A stretch of DNA of 6,458 bases, from positions 1 through 6,458 of the forward strand of contig DASZWY010000240.1 of the NCBI GenBank assembly GCA_035546135.1. The letters are read 5' to 3'. This document shows, one piece after another, positions 1 to 5,798 of the stretch. This stretch comes from JABDGR01 sp035546135. Its GTDB lineage: Bacteria > Verrucomicrobiota > Verrucomicrobiia > Opitutales > JABDGR01. Numbering within the stretch: position 1 is the stretch's first letter; each line of letters opens with the position of its first letter. The position numbers were made by a program, and so were the translations under genes. The notes beneath the pieces are model-generated. The model was not told the origin of the DNA. It ran no database searches and saw nothing but the letters and a program-made list of their open reading frames with translations.

Positions 1-2271
1 TTCGATGGTGGCGGGAATGGTGGCGCGCAGGAGCTTGTGGGCTTCGTCCACAATTTCAGCCAACTGGATCGGGCGGCGCTGCTGCTCCTGCTGGCGGCTG
101 AAGGTCAGAATCTGGCGGACGAGGGCGGCGGCGCGCGCGCCGGCCTGGCCGATGGCGTCGAGGTAGCCAAACAACGGGGAATTCTCGCCAGCTTTCATCT
201 TGGCGAGTTCGGCGTAGCCGTTGACGGCGGCGAGGATGTTATTGAAATCGTGGGCGATGCCGCCGGCGAGGGTGCCAATGGCCTCCATTTTTTGGGCCTG
301 GCGGAATTGTTCCTCGAGCTTGCGCTGGTTGGTGATGTCCTCGGCGACGCCAACCAGGCGGCAGATGGCCCCCGTGGCGTCGCGCACTGGAAAGGCGCGG
401 TCGTGAATCCAGCGCTGGGAGCCTTCAGGCTGGATGATGCGATAAATCTCGTCGTAATTGCCCGAGAGACCCTTGGTGATCGCCGCGCGGCCGACGCGCT
501 CGCGGTCTTCGGGGTGGATGGCGGCAATCCAGTTGTAGGGGTCGGCGTAGAGGCTGGCGCAAGTGCGGCCCCAAATTTTTTCGTAGGCGGGGCTGACGTA
601 ATAAATCGCGCTCATCGAGGGGTTGGTGACCCAGAAGACCTCGTGAATGTTCTCGGCAATTTCCCGGAAGCGCTCGGTGGTTTCGCGCAGGGACTGTTCG
701 ATGCTCCGGCGCCGAGTGATGTCCTCGGTAAAGATGACAATGCCCCCGACCGTCTGATCGAGCGTGCGCCACGGGCGGACCTCCCAGCGGAGCCAATGCG
801 TAACGCCGTCGGGCCCGAGAAAGGAGTCCTCCTCGCTCTGCTCGGTGGCGCCGGCGAGGCAGCGGCGGTGAATCGCCCGCCAGCGATCCGGCATGTCAGG
901 AAAAATATCATAGTGACTGCGGCCCAGCACCTCCACATCCGTGAGCTGGTAGTCGGTGAGCCAGCGGCGGCTGACCGCGAGGTAGCGCATCTGCTGATCG
1001 AACATGGCGAGCGCGGCGGGACTGTGCTCGATAAAGAGGGAAAGCTGTTCCTGGCGTTCGAAGAGGAGTTGCTCGGCCTGCTTGCGCTTGGTGATGTCGC
1101 GCACGACCACCACCACGTATGCGCGGTCGAGGGTGACCAGCTTCATGTTGATTTCGATGGGGAAGGTGGTGCCGTCGCGGCGCTGGTGGGCCCGCTCGAT
1201 GATCATGGCGCCCTGCTGACGCAGCCGCTCCATCAAGGGCGGCCAATCTTGCTCTTTGACGGTGGGGTCAATGTCAAAAACCCGGAACTGGAGCATTTCC
1301 TCGCGGGTGTAGCCAAGGTCGGCGCAGCCCTTTTCATTCACGTCGAGGAAGCGGGCGGTGGCGGGATCCACAATTTCAAAGGCGTCGTCCGACTCATCAA
1401 TGAGGGCGCGAAACAAATTGAGGGCCTGCTCCGTGTTTTTACGCCGGGTAATGTCGCGGACAATTTTCGAGGCGCCCACGACGCGGCCGGAGGCATCGCG
1501 GATGGGTGACACCGTCAACCAGACCTCCACGTGGGTGCCGTTTTTGCGGCGGCGGACGGTTTCGAAGTGCGGAACGCGCTCGCCGGCCCGGATTTTTTCG
1601 ATGATGCGCGCCTCCTCGGCCAGGCGGTTCGGCGGCAGCAGCAAGGTGATGGGCTGGCCAAGGACTTCCGCGGCGGTGTAGCCAAACATCTGCTCGGCGG
1701 CGTGGTTCCAGTTCGTGATGATGCCGTCGAGGTTCTTGCCGATGATGGCGTCATCCGAAGACTCGATGATGGCGGCAAGGCGGGCGCGGATTTCCTCGTC
1801 GCGCTTGCGGGCGGAGATGTCGCGCAGGATGGCGGTGTAGATTTTTTTGCCGTCCACTTCCGTCTGAGAGATGGAGGCCTCGATGGGAAATTCCTCGCCG
1901 TTGGCCCGCCGGCCCATGACTTCGCCCAGGCGGCACATCTCGCGGTGGGTCTGGCCGGATCGGCCGAAGCGGGGGATATGCTGGCGATGGGCCTCGCGGT
2001 AACGGGACGGAAGAAATTGATCGAGCGGCTGGCCGAGGGCCTGGGCGGCCGGGCAGCCAAACATCCGCTCGGCGGCGGCATTAAAGAGAATAACCAACTG
2101 CCCCTCATCCACCGCCACGATGGCATCCATCGCGGCGGTGATGATGCCCTGATACGCCTGGGCCAGGCCGGCGGGTGGAACGGAAGGCGGAACAGACCCG
2201 GCGCGGCCTGAAGACGGAGAGGGCTGAGGGTTATCAGCGGAGGATGCTGAGGGGGGACGAGTTCTGGGCAT
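1..2271 (-). CDS. Five-PAS sensor histidine kinase, C-terminus beyond the left edge
   Basis: Reading the minus strand from the ATG at 2271 gives 757 codons without a stop, ending flush with the window edge. After a Pro/Ser-rich N-terminus (about residues 1-37) come five PAS domains at roughly 39-158, 164-278, 283-398, 406-522 and 533-650. Four are followed by the usual linker ending (RDISARK, RDITRRK, RDITKRK, EDITRRR) and the fifth by EDITNQRK. PAS2 shows the common SSDDAIIGK...DGIITNWN opening and an FGYTAAEVLG motif. A HisKA domain follows from about 658, with H-box GIAHDFNNIL and phosphoacceptor His674 (codon 250-252). The HATPase domain, and any receiver domain, would lie to the left. 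No membrane segment is visible, so the kinase is probably cytosolic and senses small ligands, redox state or partner proteins. Family knowledge: HDFNN-type kinases autophosphorylate on this His and pass phosphate to a response regulator. No ligand-binding residue is diagnostic. The first in-frame ATG was chosen; the frame is open upstream to a TAA near 2398-2400, with a possible GTG start but no good ribosome site. Confidence 0.93.
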   Translation of the reverse strand, partial: MPRTRPPSASSADNPQPSPSSGRAGSVPPSVPPAGLAQAYQGIITAAMDAIVAVDEGQLVILFNAAAERMFGCPAAQALGQPLDQFLPSRYREAHRQHIPRFGRSGQTHREMCRLGEVMGRRANGEEFPIEASISQTEVDGKKIYTAILRDISARKRDEEIRARLAAIIESSDDAIIGKNLDGIITNWNHAAEQMFGYTAAEVLGQPITLLLPPNRLAEEARIIEKIRAGERVPHFETVRRRKNGTHVEVWLTVSPIRDASGRVVGASKIVRDITRRKNTEQALNLFRALIDESDDAFEIVDPATARFLDVNEKGCADLGYTREEMLQFRVFDIDPTVKEQDWPPLMERLRQQGAMIIERAHQRRDGTTFPIEINMKLVTLDRAYVVVVVRDITKRKQAEQLLFERQEQLSLFIEHSPAALAMFDQQMRYLAVSRRWLTDYQLTDVEVLGRSHYDIFPDMPDRWRAIHRRCLAGATEQSEEDSFLGPDGVTHWLRWEVRPWRTLDQTVGGIVIFTEDITRRRSIEQSLRETTERFREIAENIHEVFWVTNPSMSAIYYVSPAYEKIWGRTCASLYADPYNWIAAIHPEDRERVGRAAITKGLSGNYDEIYRIIQPEGSQRWIHDRAFPVRDATGAICRLVGVAEDITNQRKLEEQFRQAQKMEAIGTLAGGIAHDFNNILAAVNGYAELAKMKAGENSPLFGYLDAIGQAGARAAALVRQILTFSRQQEQQRRPIQLAEIVDEAHKLLRATIPATIE

Positions 2272-2351
2272 ATTGAAAAGCCAGAACCGCGCAGACGGAG
2301 GGGGTACAAGCACTGAAACGCGGTCCGGCGACCAGACAATCCAGCAAGCGC

Positions 2352-2379
2352 AATATCGGCCTGCTTTTCCAAAAGTCAA
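2352..2379 (-). promoter_or_regulatory. Possible promoter of the kinase gene
   Basis: On the minus strand TTGACT (2379-2374) is followed after 16 bases by GATATT (2357-2352), a 5/6 match to the -35 consensus and a 4/6 match to the -10 consensus. It lies about 80 bases upstream of the kinase ATG. The -35 hexamer overlaps the left arm of the inverted repeat at 2369-2397, so a protein bound there could block it. This is pattern matching only; a real transcription start is unproven. Confidence 0.3.
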
Positions 2380-2423
2380 TAGGCGAAATACTTTTGGTTA
2401 CGATTTATCCATAACCAAATCGT
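2369..2423. repeat. Three overlapping inverted repeats before the kinase gene
   Basis: Three perfect dyads overlap in an AT-rich patch. A: CCAAAAGT (2369-2376) with ACTTTTGG (2390-2397), 13-base spacer. B: TTTGGTTA (2393-2400) with TAACCAAA (2412-2419), 12-base spacer. C: ACGATTT (2400-2406) with AAATCGT (2417-2423), 10-base spacer. The right arm of A shares bases 2393-2397 with the left arm of B, and the right arm of B shares bases with the right arm of C, so in RNA they could not all form together. They sit between the kinase leader and the stop codon of the small ORF at 2405-2644. They may be operators for a dimeric regulator or alternative hairpins in a leader. No T-run typical of an intrinsic terminator follows directly. 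Function is inference. Confidence 0.55.
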
Positions 2424-2644
2424 GATCCAGCCGTCAACGGGACGAAATAAGAAATCCAATCCGCCCGGCCCTCAACCCTTAAAGGGCGTTGCACCAGTGC
2501 GCGGGCGCGAACCGGAACCGCCGCCGGTTCCGACTCGAAAAATTTCCGCACGCGCCGCAACCGCTGGCCCGGCGACTCGCGCAGGTAGTATTCAATCCCC
2601 CACGGCCGCCGCCGCCCACGCCGGTAAACCCGGTTGATTTTCAT
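2405..2644 (-). CDS. Small ORF, possible N-terminal remnant of a tyrosine recombinase/integrase
   Basis: An ATG at 2644 opens a 79-residue frame ending at 2405; an in-frame TTG at 2674 is an alternative start. The codons show the G/C-rich third positions of the neighbouring genes up to about residue 65, which supports past or present coding. The product is very basic: it starts MKINRVYRRGRRRPW and continues with GIEYYLRESPGQRLRRVRKFF. An alternation of basic residues, a W-x-x-x-YY strand and a following RxxxKFF strand recalls the arm-type DNA-binding N-terminus of tyrosine recombinases. Such enzymes are usually 300-400 residues, so this would be only the first sixth, with no catalytic R-H-R-Y part. 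It begins 111 bases beyond the 3' end of the tRNA-Ala gene on the same strand, where integrative elements commonly insert. The resemblance is from memory of the fold pattern, not a search; it may equally be a short orphan protein or non-coding. Confidence 0.35.
   Translation of the reverse strand: MKINRVYRRGRRRPWGIEYYLRESPGQRLRRVRKFFESEPAAVPVRARALVQRPLRVEGRADWISYFVPLTAGSRFGYG
2513..2532. repeat. Perfect 8-bp hairpin inside the small ORF
   Basis: CGGAACCG (2513-2520) and CGGTTCCG (2525-2532) are exact reverse complements around a 4-base loop. It lies within the integrase-like ORF. No T-tract follows on either strand, so it is not an intrinsic terminator; it may be a by-product of Pro/Ala/Val codons. 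Confidence 0.4.
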
Positions 2645-2754
2645 GCCCGCCGATGGTGTCCAACCAGAGACCAAAAAACAACCCCAAATGCCTCATTTTG
2701 CCCCGTTATTCGCGCTTTTCCCCTCGCATTCCCCCTCTGCCCTCGGACGGAAAC

Positions 2755-2830
2755 TGGTGGAGCCGATGGGGCTCGAACCCACGACCTCCACAATGCCATT
2801 GTGGCGCTCTTCCAACTGAGCTACGACCCC
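2755..2830 (-). tRNA. tRNA-Ala (anticodon GGC)
   Basis: A full 76-base cloverleaf reads on the minus strand. The acceptor stem is GGGGTCG (2830-2824) with CGGCTCC, followed by discriminator A and an encoded CCA (2757-2755). The D-arm is GCTC/GAGC. The anticodon stem is CCACA/TGTGG with loop ATGGCAT, giving anticodon GGC, which reads alanine codon GCC (and GCU by wobble). The T-arm is GTGGG-TTCGAGC-CCCAT. Base pair 3-70 is G:U, the classic alanyl-tRNA synthetase identity element, which confirms the amino acid independently of the anticodon. Reading frames crossing this gene yield artefact peptides and are not genes. Confidence 0.98.
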
Positions 2831-2851
2831 AGTTTTCCGGTGAAGGGGTCG

Positions 2852-2880
2852 ATTGAATAGAGCCGGGGGCGGGTCGTCAA
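2852..2880 (-). promoter_or_regulatory. Probable promoter of tRNA-Ala
   Basis: On the minus strand TTGACG (2880-2875, 5/6 to consensus) and TTCAAT (2857-2852, 4/6) are separated by exactly 17 bases. Transcription would begin around 2845, leaving a leader of about 15 bases before the mature tRNA 5' end at 2830. Spacing and position fit a sigma-70 tRNA promoter. No recognisable discriminator or upstream element was assessed. Confidence 0.5.
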
Positions 2881-3024
2881 CGGTATTTGCTGCCTGGCCC
2901 GCCGCTTCCAGTGGGGCTCCTCCCGGCAAATGCTTGATTATTCGATTGTTGTGTTGTTCTATTGCTGCCTTGTTTGAGCGCGATTTGCGTCCGCGTTTTT
3001 TTGCGTCGGCGTTCGGCTTAATTT
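2881..3024. other. Intergenic stretch with no recognised feature
   Basis: Between the tRNA promoter and the palindromic element I see no gene-like frame, no strong hairpin and no RNA family. A minus-strand frame here (to 3067) continues straight through the tRNA and is rejected as coding. Confidence 0.5.
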
Positions 3025-3140
3025 TAGGTAGTGTCTCCGTTTGAACTTGAAGAAGGGCCGCCGACAAGCGGCACCCCTACAGCAATCAGCTCAAAAACTG
3101 TAGGGCGCGCTGGCGACGGCCCAAAGCGAGGCATTACCTA
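3025..3140. repeat. Imperfect palindrome, REP/MITE-like element
   Basis: A long core inverted repeat pairs 3055-3082 (starting GGGCCGCCGAC, ending CCCCTACAG) with 3098-3122 (CTGTAGGGC to CGACGGCCC) around a 15-base loop, with a few mismatches and one size difference. An outer, shorter pair brackets it: TAGGTAGTG (3025-3033) and CATTACCTA (3132-3140) match as inverted repeats at 8 of 9 positions, flanked by A/T-rich sequence on both sides. The whole is 116 bases, carries no ORF, and ends 31 bases before ispD. A core foldback with terminal inverted repeats is the usual look of a dispersed non-autonomous element or REP unit. The GC stem followed by ATTTTT at 3140-3145 could also act as a terminator or as structured 5' leader of ispD. 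Copy number in the genome is unknown. Confidence 0.55.
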
Positions 3141-3171
3141 ATTTTTCATTTCTACTTTTTAATTTCCAATC

Positions 3172-3888
3172 ATGTCCCACGCCGCCATCCTGTTATGCGC
3201 GGGCCGGGCGACGCGGATGCGCGGCGCCGTGGCCGACAAGGTGCTCGCCCCGCTCGCGGGGCGGCCAGTGCTGGAATATTCACTGCGGGCCTTTCTGGCG
3301 GCGGGAATCGCGGACAGTTTTGTTTTGGTGGCGCGGGACGAGGAGCAGCGGGCGGCGCTGGCGGCGGTGGCGAACCGGAGCGGAGTGCCGGCGGAACGGA
3401 TGTTTTTTGTCCCGGGCGGAGCCGAGCGGCAGGACTCGGTATTGAACGGGCTGCGCGGGGCGCCGAAGGGGACGAAGGCCGTGTTCATCCACGACTGCGC
3501 GCGGCCGTTGGTGACGCCGAATGCGCTGCGCGCGCTGGCGGCGGCGGTGCAAGCGGACCGGGCGGCGGTGCTCGCCCACCGGGTGACGGACACCATCAAG
3601 CAAGCGCCCCCGCGCGCGGGAACAAAATTGCGCCGGTTGAAATTGCAGGATTTGCAGCGTGACAAGTTGTGGGCGATGGAAACCCCGCAGGCGTTTGCCT
3701 ATAAATTGATTTGGGCGGCCTACGAAAAAGTGCGCGCGAAAAAACTGCGGGTGACGGACGACGTCGCGGCGGCGGCGCTGCTGGGCCAGGCGACGACGAT
3801 TGTCGAAAACCCCTCCCCCAACCCGAAGCTGACCCACCCGGAGGATTTCGCGTGGGCGGAGCTGTTGCTGGGGAAACTAAGGAGCTAA
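3172..3888 (+). CDS. ispD: 2-C-methyl-D-erythritol 4-phosphate cytidylyltransferase (IspD)
   Basis: IspD joins MEP to CTP, giving CDP-ME and pyrophosphate, the third step of the cytosolic non-mevalonate isoprenoid pathway. The 238-residue length is normal for the family. Visible landmarks: the N-terminal nucleotide-binding loop LLCAGRATRMRG (residues 7-18), with Arg15 and Lys23 in the places of the catalytic Arg and Lys; GGAERQDSV (82-90); IHDCARP (106-112) with Asp108; RVTDTIK (137-143) with Thr141; RDKLWAMETPQAF (163-175) with Arg163; VTDD (194-197); and NPKLTHPEDF (217-226) with Lys219. All expected active-site positions are therefore filled. The usual VEG before the last motif reads VEN, and the first motif has C in place of the first A of AAG; neither should abolish activity. 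The gene is alone: no ispF follows, and the next gene is about 190 bases away. The ATG is preceded by an A/T-rich leader without a clear Shine-Dalgarno sequence. Confidence 0.96.
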   Translation: MSHAAILLCAGRATRMRGAVADKVLAPLAGRPVLEYSLRAFLAAGIADSFVLVARDEEQRAALAAVANRSGVPAERMFFVPGGAERQDSVLNGLRGAPKGTKAVFIHDCARPLVTPNALRALAAAVQADRAAVLAHRVTDTIKQAPPRAGTKLRRLKLQDLQRDKLWAMETPQAFAYKLIWAAYEKVRAKKLRVTDDVAAAALLGQATTIVENPSPNPKLTHPEDFAWAELLLGKLRS

Positions 3889-4081
3889 CATTCTCGACTA
3901 TCGACGAATCAAAGCCCCTGCCGATTAAATTGACTCGGAAAATATAATCGCCGTGGATTTGTTATAAGGAATGTCATTGCAGAACGTCGTCATTTCAAAT
4001 AGGTAACATGCGCAACCGTAAAATGGCCCCCCGGTGTGTTTAGGCTGGGCTTGCCCCTCTTCGTACAACTTCCAAAGCCTA
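3889..4081. promoter_or_regulatory. Intergenic region with a -10-like TATAAT before the cytochrome gene
   Basis: This spacer is richer in A/T than its flanks. It has a perfect TATAAT at 3943-3948, but no good -35 lies 16-18 bases upstream; the TTGACT at 3930-3935 is only 7 bases away and cannot pair with it. Two tiny frames of 11 codons (from 3971 and 4008) have no support as leader peptides. The promoter for the downstream gene is probably here but is not resolved. Confidence 0.25.
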
Positions 4082-5791
4082 ATGAATGCGCGCCTACCCC
4101 TGGCTGGCATTTTCATTGCCAGTTTAGTCTCTTCGATTGTTGTAGGTGCGTCAACCGCGGGCACGCCACCGCTACCGCCACCGGAGCCGGCAAGCTCAAA
4201 GACCGACAAGCGAAGCTTTACACTCAACCATGCGGGAGAAGGCTTTGCCGACCAACGCTGGGCTTCCGAAGATGAGATGAACCGCTATTTTGTCAAACGG
4301 TTCATTGATAGCGCAAATTTCGGCAACGCCCGGATGTTTTCGCTGCCCATGGTGGTCATTGACGATGGCATGCGGCTGGTGCCAAGCGACAGCGGTCAAC
4401 CCGGCCCGACTTCACCCAATGCCCTGGCTTACCGGGTGGAAGATATTGAACTCATCGGTGTTGCCAAACATCCACAACCGGTGGCGTTTGTCAGCACCCG
4501 ACACGTGCGCACTTATGAAAATGCCGACCCGAAGCAAGGAGCGACAAGGGCCTTGACTGAGTTTGAGCTGAAGGCGCTCGAACAACTCCAGGCAGGCCCG
4601 GACACGGCAGTGTTCGAGGAAAAAGATGGCGGGCGCATTGTGGTTGGCGCCATTCGTGCGCGGGAGGATTGCCTGCAATGCCACACCCGTTACAAAACGG
4701 GTGATTTGCTTGGCGCGTTTTCTTATCGTCTGCAACGCGCAAGTTTGATGACACCCGAGCGTCTGGCGGCATTGCCCAGCCTGCCAACGCCCAAGCCGGT
4801 GACCGCCAGCCCTACACGACCGCCGCCAAAATCCGCGCCCGCCGAACACGATGGCATCGCTTTGGTCATTTCGCTTGACCGCGATGCTTTCCTGCCCACC
4901 GAACCACTGGTCATCAAAGCGACATTCCGCAACACGTCAGACGCCCCGGTTAGCCTGCCCAATAATTTGGCGATGTATGGCGACTGGCTCTTGAAAATGC
5001 AGAACATCAATACCGGCAAGGTATTTACCGCGGGTTATTATTTTCACGGCAATCAAACCGCCTCCGCCCGGGCTGGCCCACCCATTCAACCCGGCGGCAT
5101 ACTTTCCGCCAACGCCACTTATTTTAGAAACTACTGCCTGGTTGAGGGGGACTTGGATTATGACGCATTTCAAACTGCCGCCGCAAAGGTCGCGCCAAGC
5201 CAATCGGGAAGCAGAGCCCCGATGATGCCATTGCCGAAAGGCACGTTCAATGTCACCCTCAATGTACGCTTTCCCAATGAAGTGGAAAATGCATCAGACG
5301 CCGTGCCGGTCTGGAGCGATCAGGCGATCGTGAGCAAACCGGTGCAAATCACCATTGGCAGCCTGCCGGCGGATGTGGCCGGCTCGATCACCGGTGTGGT
5401 GGTGGACCGTTTTGGCCGGCCCGCGGCGCAGGCAAAGCTCAATTTTCATTATGCAACGGAGTTAAATCTCGGCCCGCCGGCGCCCGGCTCCGGGTATGCT
5501 CGGGCGATTGCAAACCGGGCCGCCCCGCCTACACCGATGCCGATCAGTCCGGATGGTTTTTACTGGATTTACCAAGAAGCGGGCTCGCCGAACGGAGTCA
5601 CGGATGAAAACGGGGTATTCCTCATCCCCAATTTGTCGCCTGGCACTTACATCGTCAGCGTCAATCTTGCACCAGTGGATTTATTGCATGTCGAGCAAAT
5701 TGCCTCAAAGCAACCCATCGAAGTGAAAGCCGGTTCCGAGACCCGATTAATGGAACCCATAAAATTAGATTACTCGCCGGAAGGACTGTAA
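4082..5791 (+). CDS. Exported monohaem c-type cytochrome-like protein with Ig-like and carboxypeptidase-regulatory-like domains
   Basis: The ATG at 4082 gives 569 residues starting with a signal peptide: MNAR, a hydrophobic stretch (LPLAGIFIASLVSSIVVGA) and a likely cleavage site after STA near residue 26. The frame opens at a GTG at 4034, but that start would put a non-signal tail first. The mature N-terminal part (about 45-220) has a Trp- and Phe-rich opening (QRWASEDEMNRYFVKRF), a segment on personal recall typical of uncharacterised planctomycete/verrucomicrobial proteins (EFELKALEQL), and one haem-binding site CLQCH (197-201, bases 4670-4684) followed by GDLLGAFSYRL. A Pro-rich linker (about 232-254) leads to an Ig-like beta region (about 257-425, starting DGIALVISLDRDAF and including IKATFRNTSDAPVSLP). 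The last part (about 433-560) has GSITGVVVDRFGRPAAQAKLNF and DENGVFLIPNLSPGTYIVSV, the pattern of carboxypeptidase regulatory-like folds. It probably acts outside the inner membrane in electron transfer or surface attachment; the partner is unknown. By eye its base composition is less GC-rich than ispD or the kinase. Confidence 0.85.
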   Translation: MNARLPLAGIFIASLVSSIVVGASTAGTPPLPPPEPASSKTDKRSFTLNHAGEGFADQRWASEDEMNRYFVKRFIDSANFGNARMFSLPMVVIDDGMRLVPSDSGQPGPTSPNALAYRVEDIELIGVAKHPQPVAFVSTRHVRTYENADPKQGATRALTEFELKALEQLQAGPDTAVFEEKDGGRIVVGAIRAREDCLQCHTRYKTGDLLGAFSYRLQRASLMTPERLAALPSLPTPKPVTASPTRPPPKSAPAEHDGIALVISLDRDAFLPTEPLVIKATFRNTSDAPVSLPNNLAMYGDWLLKMQNINTGKVFTAGYYFHGNQTASARAGPPIQPGGILSANATYFRNYCLVEGDLDYDAFQTAAAKVAPSQSGSRAPMMPLPKGTFNVTLNVRFPNEVENASDAVPVWSDQAIVSKPVQITIGSLPADVAGSITGVVVDRFGRPAAQAKLNFHYATELNLGPPAPGSGYARAIANRAAPPTPMPISPDGFYWIYQEAGSPNGVTDENGVFLIPNLSPGTYIVSVNLAPVDLLHVEQIASKQPIEVKAGSETRLMEPIKLDYSPEGL

Positions 5792-5798
5792 GACGAGC

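Noticed and set aside
37..1509. A 490-codon plus-strand open frame, continued by another at 1531-2211 in the same frame
   Set aside because: It is exactly antisense, codon for codon, to the five-PAS kinase. Its product is low-complexity Gly/Ala/Val/Leu-rich with no recognised domain, starts at a GTG, and is open only because the sense gene avoids TCA, CTA and TTA.
1515..2372. A 285-codon minus-strand frame
   Set aside because: It is a shifted frame of the kinase gene; its Pro/Arg/Ser-rich product has no domain, whereas the neighbouring frame gives clear PAS domains.
2503..2513. An 11-base near copy (10/11) of part of the tRNA T-arm (2769-2779), considered as a second attachment site
   Set aside because: It is too short, GC-rich, internal to the small ORF, and not accompanied by the rest of the tRNA 3' end; chance is the simpler explanation.
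2678..2700. A minus-strand T-run after tRNA-Ala considered as an intrinsic terminator
   Set aside because: The G-rich blocks before it are direct, not inverted, repeats, so no stem forms ahead of the T-run.
2489..2860. Plus-strand frames crossing the tRNA (product containing GADGARTHDL), and the minus-strand frame 2693-3067
   Set aside because: These peptides are translations of the tRNA-Ala gene itself, a well-known annotation artefact.
3925..4227. A 100-codon minus-strand frame over the cytochrome's 5' region
   Set aside because: It overlaps the signal peptide region antisense, has no recognisable domain and lacks supporting codon bias.
4412..4849. Antisense frames inside the cytochrome gene (also 4491-4787, 4723-5019, 4937-5203)
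   Set aside because: The plus-strand frame has a signal peptide, CXXCH motif and beta domains; the antisense products show nothing recognisable.
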